Below are positions 1-7,668 of a stretch of 10,628 nucleotides of DNA, piece after piece. Source of the DNA: an uncultured Alphaproteobacteria bacterium (GTDB lineage: Bacteria > Pseudomonadota > Alphaproteobacteria > RF32 > CAG-239); NCBI GenBank assembly GCA_910585375.1, contig CAJUCZ010000039.1:1-10628 (forward strand). Direction: 5' to 3'. The notes beneath the pieces were generated by a model. That model was not told the DNA's origin, ran no database searches, and worked only from the letters and a program-made list of their open reading frames with translations. The position numbers were made by a program, and so were the translations under genes. Position 1 is the stretch's first letter. Every line of letters starts with the position of its first letter.

Positions 1-72
1 GAGCGCGTCGGGATTCGAACCCGAGACCCTTTGATTAAAAGTCAAATGCTCTACCGACTGAGCTACGCACCC
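1..72 (-). tRNA. tRNA-Lys, anticodon UUU (3' tip outside window)
   Basis: The minus strand starts GGGTGCG at position 72 and folds as a normal cloverleaf. The acceptor stem pairs GGGTGCG with CGCGCTC, including two G-T wobbles. The D arm has AGCTCAGTCGGTAGAGC, the anticodon loop is CTTTTAA with anticodon TTT, and the T arm carries GGTTCGAATCC. This decodes AAA/AAG lysine codons. The window begins at acceptor base 72, so the discriminator base and any encoded CCA lie outside. Confidence 0.96.
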
Positions 73-90
73 TTAACAAATACGAAGCTA

Positions 91-119
91 TGTATAAGCG
101 ATAAAAAAACGATAGTCAA
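91..119 (-). promoter_or_regulatory. sigma-70 promoter of tRNA-Lys
   Basis: On the minus strand, TTGACT (positions 119-114) is followed by a 17-base spacer and TATACA (96-91), each one or two bases from consensus with ideal spacing. The predicted start is about 84, roughly a dozen bases before the mature tRNA 5' end at 72, which suits a short RNase P-trimmed leader. The downstream initial region is AT-rich, as expected for a strong stable-RNA promoter. Confidence 0.75.
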
Positions 120-152
120 TAAAAAAAATCAAAAAAATTAAAAAAAATAAAA

Positions 153-180
153 TTGTGCTGTATTTATTAATAATTATATG
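153..180 (+). promoter_or_regulatory. weak candidate promoter for the 105-aa protein gene
   Basis: TTGTGC (153-158), a 16-base spacer and TATATG (175-180) lie about 50 bases before the chosen start at 232. The match is partial (about 3/6 and 4/6) in a very AT-rich stretch where chance matches are common. The preceding bases 120-150 are nearly all A/T and show no other feature. Confidence 0.3.
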
Positions 181-231
181 TTAACATCACATCAACTTAA
201 AACATGTGAGACTAATTTTAAGAGGAAGGCC

Positions 232-549
232 ATGGCTGATAATAATATTGCAGAACAAGAAGGTAGATACGATATTTTACAAAACGGGGCGGGAGAAATC
301 CTCATAATCATTAAATACCGCAACGGCGGTCCTGAAAATCCGCGTCTGGTTTATGACGGCGGTGATGTCGCTCTGTTGTACCGCAGTCGGGAAAGTGCTC
401 TGTTTTTGGATGCGATTAACGAGAAAGCCCGTGCGCCGTTAAAATCCGTGGATGAAGTCCTGATTGCGGAGATTGACGGAGATGAGGTTGCCCGAGAATA
501 TAAAGTGCCGATGCGTGTTGTAAAAAGTTTGGAAGCTTTGGCTAAATAG
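232..549 (+). CDS. conserved-looking hypothetical protein, 105 aa
   Basis: I do not recognise this family. The start at ATG 232 is chosen over the in-frame ATG at 178 because AGAGGAAGG lies just before it, while the upstream extension is AT-driven and has no ribosome binding site. The product is soluble and acidic, with no signal peptide or membrane segment. Residues about 12-50 look like a beta-rich part (RYDILQNGAGEILIIIKYRN, then LVYDGGDVALLYR). Residues about 50-105 look helical (SALFLDAINEKA, ending VVKSLEALAK). It sits alone between a divergent tRNA and a strong terminator, so it is probably monocistronic and not part of the nuo operon that follows. A small structural or regulatory protein is possible, but nothing in the sequence fixes a role. 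Confidence 0.7.
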   Translation: MADNNIAEQEGRYDILQNGAGEILIIIKYRNGGPENPRLVYDGGDVALLYRSRESALFLDAINEKARAPLKSVDEVLIAEIDGDEVAREYKVPMRVVKSLEALAK

Positions 550-570
550 CGTTATGCACAACCGTTGCAA

Positions 571-599
571 AATAAGGGCTTTAAAAGCCCTTATTTTTT
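571..599 (+). terminator. rho-independent terminator after the 105-aa gene
   Basis: The arms AATAAGGGCTT (571-581) and AAGCCCTTATT (585-595) form an 11-bp stem with a 3-base loop, followed by a run of T to 599. It begins 21 bases after the stop at 549 and separates this gene from the nuoL-like gene, so the downstream operon needs its own promoter or read-through. Confidence 0.88.
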
Positions 600-638
600 G
601 TTATATTGGTCGCAGTTAAATAATGTAAGACAAATAAA

Positions 639-2303
639 ATGCTTGTACACTTGTTTTTATTGTTGTCTTTGCTGGGCAGTGTCACGTTTTTTCTGCCCAA
701 AGACAAATTTTCCCGATTCTTTTCTGCAATGCTCTTTCTCGCGGCAGGGATTGGTTTTGGGAATCTTGTTCAGGCTTATCATTCAGTGCATGCAGAACCG
801 TTTGTTTTTCACTGGATACAATACAAAACCCTGCATATAGACATCAATTTGTCTTCCAACCAGCGCAATTTTATTCAAATTCTGCCCTTCTGTGTTGTAT
901 CGTTGTTTTCTCTCTTCGGCAATATTTTCTCGCGGCAGGAAACAAGGCGTCTGCGTCTTGGCGGTTTAATGTGTATTAATCTGGCGTTCCTGTTGCTTTT
1001 GGTCTGTGCCAATAATTTGATTGTCTTAATGATCAGTTCTTTTCTGATTGGTATCACGACACTTTATATTATAAACGATTACGATTCGAAAAAAACATAT
1101 ATCTTTTATAATCTGATTTCCGACATGGCCTTGTTCACGTCCTGTGCCATAATTTACAGCCGTTTTCATCAGGTGGAATTGTCTGTTTTGTCACGTTATG
1201 CCCGAGAGGGAGAACATGTTTCGCTGGTCGCGCTTCTGATTTTGCTGAGCCTGATGATAAAAAACGGTCTGTTCTTGTTTCAGAATCAGCTGCTGAGCTT
1301 CCGCGATGTCAACTTTAACCGGATGATGTTTTTAAGTTTTTGCAGCCTTCCGGTTGTCGGAATGTTGATTTATGAAAAAGCCCTGCCGCTGTTGTCTTCT
1401 TTTGAATATACCGGTATTTTGATCGGAACATCCGCGGCTTTTTCCGCACTTTATGCTCTGGGCGGTGCTTTGGTTTATGATGATGTCAAAGAAAAAACGC
1501 TGTGCTTTAATATGCTGTTTTGGGCGTTTTTATATGCCTTGTCTTTGTCAATGCCGCAATTTTCTTTTGCCTCCTGCTATCCGTTGCTGTTGCTGATGCT
1601 GGCCCTGAACGGGCTGATTCATGCCTTGTCAGCTTCTGCTTCTGATGAAATTTATGCCTCTAAAATGGGGGGCTTTGTCAAAATGCTGTGGCCGCAGTTT
1701 ATGTTTTTTATTATCTGGTACGCCGTTTTTGCTCAAAATGTTTTTGTTTTAGTCAAACAGACGCCTGTTCTGAATTTTGAATCGGGAATTTTTGCTCTTG
1801 CCATAGCGCTGGCTTTGGCGCATTTGCTGCGAGAGGCGTTTTTCGGAACAACACATGCCGATGATATTGTCTGCGCGCGTTTGCAAACTTTGCCCTATAC
1901 AGACTGCTGGCTGCCGGCGGTCTTGATTTGCTGCTTCTATGCCTTGCCGTTGTCAAAAGTTTCTGTTGCGGGAATATCGGCACTGGTTGTATTCGGTCTG
2001 CTGCTGGTTATACACCCTTTGCGCGCTCTGTCTCGCTTTTACACTGATGAAGAATTGCAACTTTCGGAGTTTTTCAAGCGCTTTTATGAATTGCTGATTT
2101 TAACGCCGATAACCGTTTTGGGACGGATTTTGTGGCTGACCATAGACTTTGTGATTATAGAGCGTACAATCATCAATTCTCTTTCTGACATGATAAAGTT
2201 TTTAATCGGGATTTCTCAAAAAATCCACCGGCCGCAACTTCTCAATTATATTCTGCTCACACTTTGCGGACTGGGCGTTGTCTTTTGGTATGGGGGGAGA
2301 TAA
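639..2303 (+). CDS. nuoL: divergent NuoL-like (complex I ND5 / antiporter-type) membrane subunit
   Basis: A 554-aa polytopic membrane protein, shorter than a usual NuoL of about 610 aa. Family signs: a conserved NNL-type helix near residue 125, KK at 151-152, KMGGFVKM followed by long hydrophobic helices around 345-380, and a C-terminal section (about 475-554) matching the NuoL lateral helix and last membrane span, including a FFKRFYELLILTP segment. In normal NuoL this subunit moves protons at the far end of complex I. Here the TM5 glutamate of the WEG motif (E. coli E144) aligns with Phe135, and the HAATM histidine in TM8 is gone. Lys208 appears to keep the TM7 lysine (K229). The start at ATG 639 has only a weak purine-rich ribosome site. 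First gene of a five-gene operon, three bases before the nuoM-like gene. Family call is firm; function as a proton pump is doubtful. Confidence 0.85.
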   Translation: MLVHLFLLLSLLGSVTFFLPKDKFSRFFSAMLFLAAGIGFGNLVQAYHSVHAEPFVFHWIQYKTLHIDINLSSNQRNFIQILPFCVVSLFSLFGNIFSRQETRRLRLGGLMCINLAFLLLLVCANNLIVLMISSFLIGITTLYIINDYDSKKTYIFYNLISDMALFTSCAIIYSRFHQVELSVLSRYAREGEHVSLVALLILLSLMIKNGLFLFQNQLLSFRDVNFNRMMFLSFCSLPVVGMLIYEKALPLLSSFEYTGILIGTSAAFSALYALGGALVYDDVKEKTLCFNMLFWAFLYALSLSMPQFSFASCYPLLLLMLALNGLIHALSASASDEIYASKMGGFVKMLWPQFMFFIIWYAVFAQNVFVLVKQTPVLNFESGIFALAIALALAHLLREAFFGTTHADDIVCARLQTLPYTDCWLPAVLICCFYALPLSKVSVAGISALVVFGLLLVIHPLRALSRFYTDEELQLSEFFKRFYELLILTPITVLGRILWLTIDFVIIERTIINSLSDMIKFLIGISQKIHRPQLLNYILLTLCGLGVVFWYGGR

Positions 2304-2306
2304 GAT

Positions 2307-3740
2307 ATGGGCGGCAATCTTTATCTGTTGTCAATTATCATTGCTTTGCCGTTCTTAGGCATGTTGTTTGTTTTATCTGCCAAAGACGATGACAAAACCG
2401 GCGGACGCAATGTTTATAATGTCAGCTTGTTTGCAGTCATTGCCAATATCGTGCTGATTTTGCGCATGTTTTCCCGCCTGAATGTCAAATCTCCGGCGCT
2501 GCAGCTTACAGAACGCTTTACCTGGCTTGAAAATCCGCGTATTGATATTATTCTGGGAGTTGATGTTTTTTCCGCCTTGTTGCTGCTTGCCGTTCATATT
2601 GCCTTTATCATCGGTTTTATGGCCGTACGGCATAATCGGTTGCGGCAAAAGTCAATGATGGTTTTTTCTTTGCTGTTTTTGAGCCAAATTACCGGTTTTT
2701 TGCTGGCAGCGGACATTTTTTCTTTTTATATCTTTTTTGAAGCCATGCTCTTTCCGGTTTTTATGCTTATCGGCATTTTCGGCGATATCCGTCGGCAGGG
2801 GACAATGTACCGCTTTTTCCTGTACAATTTTCTGGGAGCCGTAGTACTGTTTCTGGCCACCATTATTTTGTATAATTACCAAAACGGGGCGGTCGAAATC
2901 TCCAAAGTGGCGGAGTTGTCGTTTAACAGCCGGATAGAACATTTTATGTGGGCGTCAATCTTAATCTCCTTCTTGTCGCGTATTCCGGTCTGGCCTTTCC
3001 ACTTTTGGATTTCTTCTGTCAGTTCCAGTATCAAAAACCCGCTGGTGTTTATTATCGTCAACCTGATACCCTTAACCGGAATTTACGGCTTAATCCGCTT
3101 TTTGCCGCAGACATTTCCGCCTTCCGCCGCATTTTATATAACGGCGTTGGAAATCATCGGCGTCGTGACCATGCTTTTTATTGCCCTGATAGGCTTTATC
3201 AATAAAGACACGCAGTATAAGTTTTTTTCTTATATAACTGTCTATTATATTATGTATATGCTGGGACTGCTGACTAAAAACAACCTGATTATGTTGAATG
3301 TCGGCTTTTCTTTCTTTAGCTATCTGATAATCGTGGCGGGCTTGGAATTTGTGTCCGGCTACATCCGCGTTCAGCAGGAAAAACTTGAACTCGGAACGGA
3401 AGGGCTTCTCTGTCCGGTACCGAGGCTGTCATTTATTTATTCATTTCTGGTATTGGCAGCCATTGGGCTTCCGGTCTCATCTTTGTTTTTGAACAATTTT
3501 TTAATTATTTCCAGCCTGCTGGAAAACAACTTCAATCTGGGAATAACGGTCGTCTGCGCACTGGTCTTGTCGTCCGGAGCTCTGCTGGGCGATTTGTACC
3601 GCTTAAAAGACAGCTCGTCTTTTTGTCCGGACAAAGGCTGTATACCCGATATTTCCAAGCCGTACTTTGTGTTTTTGGCTTTTATCATATTTGTCTTAAT
3701 CGCCTCTTTTGTCAGACCCTTGTGGTTTTTGGGCGTGTAG
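2307..3740 (+). CDS. nuoM: divergent NuoM-like (complex I ND4 / antiporter-type) membrane subunit
   Basis: A 477-aa polytopic membrane protein (usual NuoM about 490-510 aa). The TM5 motif FFEAML at 143-148 keeps the catalytic glutamate (E145, E. coli E144). RFFLYNFLG at 169-177, PFHFW at 230-234 and GIYGLIRF at 258-265 align well with NuoM. Other charged channel positions are changed: TM7 Lys234 aligns with Arg225, TM8 Lys265 with Leu256, and the TM12 glutamate of the GEF motif (E407) with Asn397. The usual PDAH-EAPT loop is also replaced by a Ser-rich stretch. ATG 2307 is preceded by GGGGGGAGA overlapping the end of the nuoL-like gene, so the two are translationally coupled. I infer loss or alteration of proton translocation; alignments were made by eye against E. 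coli NuoM from memory. Confidence 0.88.
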   Translation: MGGNLYLLSIIIALPFLGMLFVLSAKDDDKTGGRNVYNVSLFAVIANIVLILRMFSRLNVKSPALQLTERFTWLENPRIDIILGVDVFSALLLLAVHIAFIIGFMAVRHNRLRQKSMMVFSLLFLSQITGFLLAADIFSFYIFFEAMLFPVFMLIGIFGDIRRQGTMYRFFLYNFLGAVVLFLATIILYNYQNGAVEISKVAELSFNSRIEHFMWASILISFLSRIPVWPFHFWISSVSSSIKNPLVFIIVNLIPLTGIYGLIRFLPQTFPPSAAFYITALEIIGVVTMLFIALIGFINKDTQYKFFSYITVYYIMYMLGLLTKNNLIMLNVGFSFFSYLIIVAGLEFVSGYIRVQQEKLELGTEGLLCPVPRLSFIYSFLVLAAIGLPVSSLFLNNFLIISSLLENNFNLGITVVCALVLSSGALLGDLYRLKDSSSFCPDKGCIPDISKPYFVFLAFIIFVLIASFVRPLWFLGV

Positions 3741-3749
3741 GAGAAAAAA

Positions 3750-5165
3750 ATGCTGTTGACCTTTTTGCCTGAAATCGTTTTGTTCTGCTGCCTGCCGGTT
3801 ATGTCTCTGGTTCGGGTCTTCCGTACCTCGGCCACACCCAAAACGTTTTTTACTCTGTCAAAATATTTCATGCTTGCTTCGGTATTGCTGAGCGTTATCT
3901 TGTACGATAAGAGCGAACTGCCGGAAATGTATGAAAACAGTCGTTATACAACCTTGTTTAAAAGTTTGGCCTTTCTGTTTTCTCTGGTTTGGTTTTTTCT
4001 TGCATATCGTTGGTTCTTGCATGAGGAACGTTCGTCTTTTCGCTATTTTATGCTGAGCATCGGAGCCCTGATTTGCCTGAATGTCATTATTTCTGCTCAT
4101 AACTTAGTACTGCTGTGGGGAGCCTTGGCTGCCAATACCGTGCTTGTGTATTTTCTGATTCTGCGGCGGCTTGATGACGAGCGGATTTTTACCGTCGCCC
4201 GCCGCTATGCTGCTTTTGCCTCCTTCTTTTTGCTGTTAATGCTCACCGGAATGATAATCTTTTACCGCCGGCTTGGCAGCCTGAATTATCGGGTGATTTA
4301 TGAGTTTTTGCATGGCACGCAGGATCTTCCTTTGGTTTATCTTAACGCTTCGGCTATGATTCTGTCCTGTATGCTGTTTTTTATGGCGGTTGCGCCGTTT
4401 CACTTTTGGTTTTTGGATGTCGTGCGTTATTCTATTCTGCCGGTCGGCGGCTGGTTGACACTGGTGCCGGTGCTGGCATATTTTGCCGCTTTTTGTACAA
4501 TGACAATTAATGTCTTTTTTCCGATATACGCCCATTTTCAACAACCGCTGATAATTTTTGCCGTTGCTTCGCTGTTTTTGGGGGCTGTCGGCGCCAATGG
4601 CGAAAAAAACATTCTGCGCCTGTTTGCCTATGGCAGCGTTTTTAATATAGGTTTTATCCTGATAAGCCTGATAACTTTCAGTGCCGACAGCCTGTTCAGC
4701 TCCTTTGTTTACCTGCTGGTGTATTTGTCGGCCATGCTCGGCATATACACGGTATTTCTGGGCTTTAAAAGTCAGGGGCGCTATGTTTTTGAACTGCGTG
4801 AGATTGCCGGCATCGCCAAGCTGAAAGCCTATTTGGCCGCTGCATTGCTGATGTTTCTGGTTTCATTGATCGGCTCTCCGCCGATGCTGGGTTTTTTGGG
4901 CAAACTCTCGGTTATCAACAATCTGGTGCTGGAACATCATTTCTATCTGGTTGCTGTGACGTTGCTGTCGCTTATATTAATGGCAAATGCCTACCTGATT
5001 GTGGTAAAAACGGTCTATTTTGACTCGCCGGTAATGAACTTTGACCGCATTGATAAAAGTATTTATATTTGCCTGACGCTCAATTTGATTTTAGTTGTCA
5101 TCAGTCTGGTGCAGCCGCGCTTTCTGATGAGCGGTTTTGAACGGATGCTGATAAGGGTGTTTTAG
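3750..5165 (+). CDS. nuoN: divergent NuoN-like (complex I ND2 / antiporter-type) membrane subunit
   Basis: A 471-aa polytopic membrane protein, close to the usual NuoN length of about 480. It begins with the LPE signature typical of NuoN. It has LRLFAYGSVFNIGFIL at 289-304, matching the NuoN KRLLxYSSxxHxGYLL helix, and GSPPMLGFLGKLSV at 375-388, matching the TM12 GFxGKFYV motif with the lysine kept (K385, E. coli K395). The other key residues are absent: TM5 Glu133 aligns with Ala127, TM7 Lys217 with Phe211 (before PFHFW), and TM8 Lys247 with Val241. The ribosome site AGGAGA overlaps the stop of the nuoM-like gene, and its own stop overlaps the strong AGGAGG of birA. The family is clear; a normal proton channel is unlikely from the residues seen. 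Confidence 0.88.
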   Translation: MLLTFLPEIVLFCCLPVMSLVRVFRTSATPKTFFTLSKYFMLASVLLSVILYDKSELPEMYENSRYTTLFKSLAFLFSLVWFFLAYRWFLHEERSSFRYFMLSIGALICLNVIISAHNLVLLWGALAANTVLVYFLILRRLDDERIFTVARRYAAFASFFLLLMLTGMIIFYRRLGSLNYRVIYEFLHGTQDLPLVYLNASAMILSCMLFFMAVAPFHFWFLDVVRYSILPVGGWLTLVPVLAYFAAFCTMTINVFFPIYAHFQQPLIIFAVASLFLGAVGANGEKNILRLFAYGSVFNIGFILISLITFSADSLFSSFVYLLVYLSAMLGIYTVFLGFKSQGRYVFELREIAGIAKLKAYLAAALLMFLVSLIGSPPMLGFLGKLSVINNLVLEHHFYLVAVTLLSLILMANAYLIVVKTVYFDSPVMNFDRIDKSIYICLTLNLILVVISLVQPRFLMSGFERMLIRVF

Positions 5166-5173
5166 GAGGGATA

Positions 5174-5896
5174 ATGACGGAACTGAACGGATGGTACTGG
5201 GAGGACAAAGTCGAAACCGGCAGCACGAATGATGATGTTTTGCGCCTGAGCCAAAATCCGCCGGCATCAAAATTTGTCATAACCGCCGTCCGCCAAAATA
5301 GCGGAAGAGGGCGCCGCGGCCGCAGCTGGATCGGACTGGACGGCAATCTGTTTATGTCTTTGGGTATAAAGGAAGAACTCAAAGATTTGGGACAGTTGGT
5401 GTTTGTCGTGTCGTTGAGCCTTGCCGAAGTCATTGCCGGTCTGGGAGCTGATGTCAAAATAAAATGGCCGAACGATGTATTGGTCGGCGGGGCAAAAATT
5501 TCCGGCATCCTGCTTGAAAAAGCCGAAAACGATTATATTACAGTCGGTATAGGGGTTAATATAAAAGCTGCCCCGCAGCTTGATACGCTGCTTTATCGCT
5601 CAACCAGCCTGAAAGATAACGGGATTGTCATTGAGCGGTTGGACTTTTTGCGCCTTTATCTGCAAAAATTTGATGATAACCGCCGGATATGGCATGAGCA
5701 GGGCTTTGATGATATCCGCCTCCGCTGGTTAAAAAACGCCAAAGGCTTAGGCGGCGAAATCCGCGTTGTCACGGAAAAAGGCGAGGAAAACGGTACGTTT
5801 GCCGGCGTTGATAATAATGGATTGTTATTATTGCAAAAAGGTGCTATAGTGCAAAAGATATATGCCGGAGATGTATTTTATAAAGAAAATAAATAA
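5174..5896 (+). CDS. birA: biotin-[acetyl-CoA-carboxylase] ligase, class I (no HTH)
   Basis: This enzyme activates biotin with ATP to biotinyl-5'-AMP and joins it to a lysine of biotin carboxyl carrier proteins such as AccB. In 240 aa it shows the complete catalytic core: STN at 17-19, the biotin-AMP loop GRGRRGRSW at 44-52, KWPNDVL at 97-103, KISGILLE with catalytic Lys108, and GIGVN at 125-129. A small C-terminal domain follows from about 190. It lacks the N-terminal winged-helix domain of E. coli BirA, so it should not repress biotin genes directly. AGGAGG at 5164-5169 sits 4 bases before ATG and overlaps the nuoN-like stop, which supports co-transcription. The nuoN-birA-rnj order is common in alphaproteobacteria; coaX, often found between birA and rnj, is absent here. 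Confidence 0.95.
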   Translation: MTELNGWYWEDKVETGSTNDDVLRLSQNPPASKFVITAVRQNSGRGRRGRSWIGLDGNLFMSLGIKEELKDLGQLVFVVSLSLAEVIAGLGADVKIKWPNDVLVGGAKISGILLEKAENDYITVGIGVNIKAAPQLDTLLYRSTSLKDNGIVIERLDFLRLYLQKFDDNRRIWHEQGFDDIRLRWLKNAKGLGGEIRVVTEKGEENGTFAGVDNNGLLLLQKGAIVQKIYAGDVFYKENK

Positions 5897-5911
5897 GGAA
5901 AATAATTATAA

Positions 5912-7591
5912 ATGAATGAATTTAATAAAGAGGGAATATACTTTTTTGCCTTAGGCGGGGCGGAAGAGGTTGGTTTTAATATGTACGCCTATGCGGTAGA
6001 TGGAAAAATTATAGTTGTGGATGCCGGTTACGGTTTTTTGAATGATGATTATCCGGGAATGGAAATGGGATTGGCCGATGCATCTTTTTTAGAAAATTAT
6101 CAGGAAGATATTGAAGCAATTTTTATCACTCATGCGCATGAGGATCACTTCGGCGCCATAGCCCATATCTGGCCCAAACTCCGCTGCCCGATATATGCCA
6201 CTGATTTTACGCTCGGGCATATCGCTTACCGCCTGCGCGAATACAAACTGGAAAACGAGGTCGAACTTCATTCGGCAACGGATCATCCGCGGATAAAATT
6301 GCAGAATTTTGATGTCGAATTTGCCGGATTGGTGCATTCCACACTGGAAAGCTGCGGCCTGATTATCCGCACTAAATACGGCAATGTCGTCCACGCAACG
6401 GATTGGCGTTTTGACGATGGCCAGAATGAATTGTCGGTAACGGATTACAAGGCGCTGCACGGGGTTGCCAAAGAGGGGGTTGAACTTTATGTCGGCGATT
6501 CGACCAATATGCGGGAGAATGAACAGTCTCCGTCCGAAATGGAGATTCGCGAAAATCTGATAAAACTGGTGCCGACTTTCAAAAATACGCTGGTTGCCAC
6601 CTGCTTTGCCTCCAATATCACCCGCATGGAAAGTCTGATACTGGCAGCCCATGCCGCGGGCAGAACACCGGTCATCGCCGGTATGAGCCTGATTCAGAAT
6701 ATGAACATTGCCAAAGACTGCGGTTTTCTGCAAAATCTTCCGCCTTATGTCGAGGCCAAACAGGCCATGGATATTCCGCTGGACAAGATGCTTTATATCT
6801 GTGCGGGTTCGCAGGGCAATTATCGCAGCGGGCTGACCAGAATTGTCAACGGTGAGAATAAAAACATCAGCCTCGGTAAAGGCGATGCCATTATCTTCTC
6901 GTCAAAAATCATCCCCGGCAATGAAGAAAAAATCGAACGCATGCAGGAAAAACTGCGTGATGCCGGCGTTGACGTCATTACCACCGAGGAATATGCCGTC
7001 CATACGACGGGACATGGCGGCAAAAATGAAATCAAGGCCATGTATGAACTGCTTAAACCGCAGCTGGTGATTCCGGTTCACGGCGACAAGCGCAACATCC
7101 GCGAACAACGCCGTTTTGCGCTGGAATGCGGCGTTAAAGAAGTCACACAGGTTCATAACGGTGATGTTTTGTTGATTAATAAGGGGAGATACGAGCTGGC
7201 AGGCGTGGTGCCGACCGATATTCTGGGCGTTGACCGCAAACAGCTGACCGGCCTCGGGTCGCAGCTGGTGAAAAACCGCAAACGCATTGCTTATAACTGC
7301 AGCGTGTTTATCAGTGCGTTTTTTGATGTAAACTGGCAGCTGGAAGACCTGCAAATCAGCGCGATAGACATTCTGGAAGAAAACGCTTGGCAGAAGCTGG
7401 CGGAAGGTATTAAAGAAGATATGATAAAATCCGTTCCCGGCGAGATTGTAAAACTAAACTATCGTGAAAGTGCAATTGAAGAATATATCCGTGCCAAAAT
7501 CCGCAAGAAAATTTATGCGGCCACTGATATCAAACCGGTTGTCTTTATGCACTTCTTCAAGAAAGCGCATAAGGATACAGAGGAAGAATAA
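5912..7591 (+). CDS. rnj: ribonuclease J
   Basis: A 559-aa metallo-beta-lactamase/beta-CASP ribonuclease acting in 5'-3' exonucleolytic and endonucleolytic RNA maturation and decay. The zinc-binding set is complete: THAHEDH with H74, H76, D78 and H79, then H142 in VHSTLES, D164 in HATDWRFD, and H390 in PVHGD. The beta-CASP region (about 200-370) carries GDSTN, CFASNITR, AGSQGNYRS, FSSKIIPGNE and the VHTTGHGG loop with H364 and H368. The C-terminal domain follows after about 450. Length matches the usual 550-560. A TAAGGA ribosome site overlaps the birA stop, with a somewhat long gap of 12 bases to ATG 5912; an ATG four bases later is out of frame. Last gene of the operon, followed by a terminator-like hairpin. 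Confident assignment; whether RNase E coexists cannot be seen. Confidence 0.97.
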   Translation: MNEFNKEGIYFFALGGAEEVGFNMYAYAVDGKIIVVDAGYGFLNDDYPGMEMGLADASFLENYQEDIEAIFITHAHEDHFGAIAHIWPKLRCPIYATDFTLGHIAYRLREYKLENEVELHSATDHPRIKLQNFDVEFAGLVHSTLESCGLIIRTKYGNVVHATDWRFDDGQNELSVTDYKALHGVAKEGVELYVGDSTNMRENEQSPSEMEIRENLIKLVPTFKNTLVATCFASNITRMESLILAAHAAGRTPVIAGMSLIQNMNIAKDCGFLQNLPPYVEAKQAMDIPLDKMLYICAGSQGNYRSGLTRIVNGENKNISLGKGDAIIFSSKIIPGNEEKIERMQEKLRDAGVDVITTEEYAVHTTGHGGKNEIKAMYELLKPQLVIPVHGDKRNIREQRRFALECGVKEVTQVHNGDVLLINKGRYELAGVVPTDILGVDRKQLTGLGSQLVKNRKRIAYNCSVFISAFFDVNWQLEDLQISAIDILEENAWQKLAEGIKEDMIKSVPGEIVKLNYRESAIEEYIRAKIRKKIYAATDIKPVVFMHFFKKAHKDTEEE

Positions 7592-7594
7592 AGC

Positions 7595-7626
7595 GGGGAT
7601 ATTAAAAGGAACTCCCCTTTTTCTTA
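7595..7626 (+). terminator. probable terminator after rnj
   Basis: GGGGA (7595-7599) can pair with TCCCC (7613-7617) around a 13-base AT-rich loop, followed by six T and a further CTT. The stem is only 5 bp, so it is weaker than the other terminators here. It lies 3 bases after the rnj stop and just before a new promoter, which supports it as the end of the nuo-birA-rnj operon. Confidence 0.55.
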
Positions 7627-7637
7627 AAAAAATCCGC

Positions 7638-7665
7638 TTGCAAAATCTTGATATTGCATTATGAT
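7638..7665 (+). promoter_or_regulatory. sigma-70 promoter of the structured RNA
   Basis: TTGCAA (7638-7643), a 16-base spacer and TATGAT (7660-7665; 5 of 6 consensus bases). The predicted start falls at about 7671-7673, that is, at the foot of the first strong hairpin (7669-7694). The promoter therefore positions the transcript exactly on the structured region. Confidence 0.6.
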
Positions 7666-7668
7666 AAT

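Noticed and set aside
598..626. TTGTTA-17-TAATGT as a promoter for the nuoL-like operon
   Set aside because: The -10 hexamer matches only 3 of 6 consensus bases and the predicted start would leave an almost leaderless mRNA. The operon promoter remains undefined.
6089..6733. long minus-strand frame inside rnj
   Set aside because: Shadow of the RNase J reading frame; no ribosome site and no recognisable domain.
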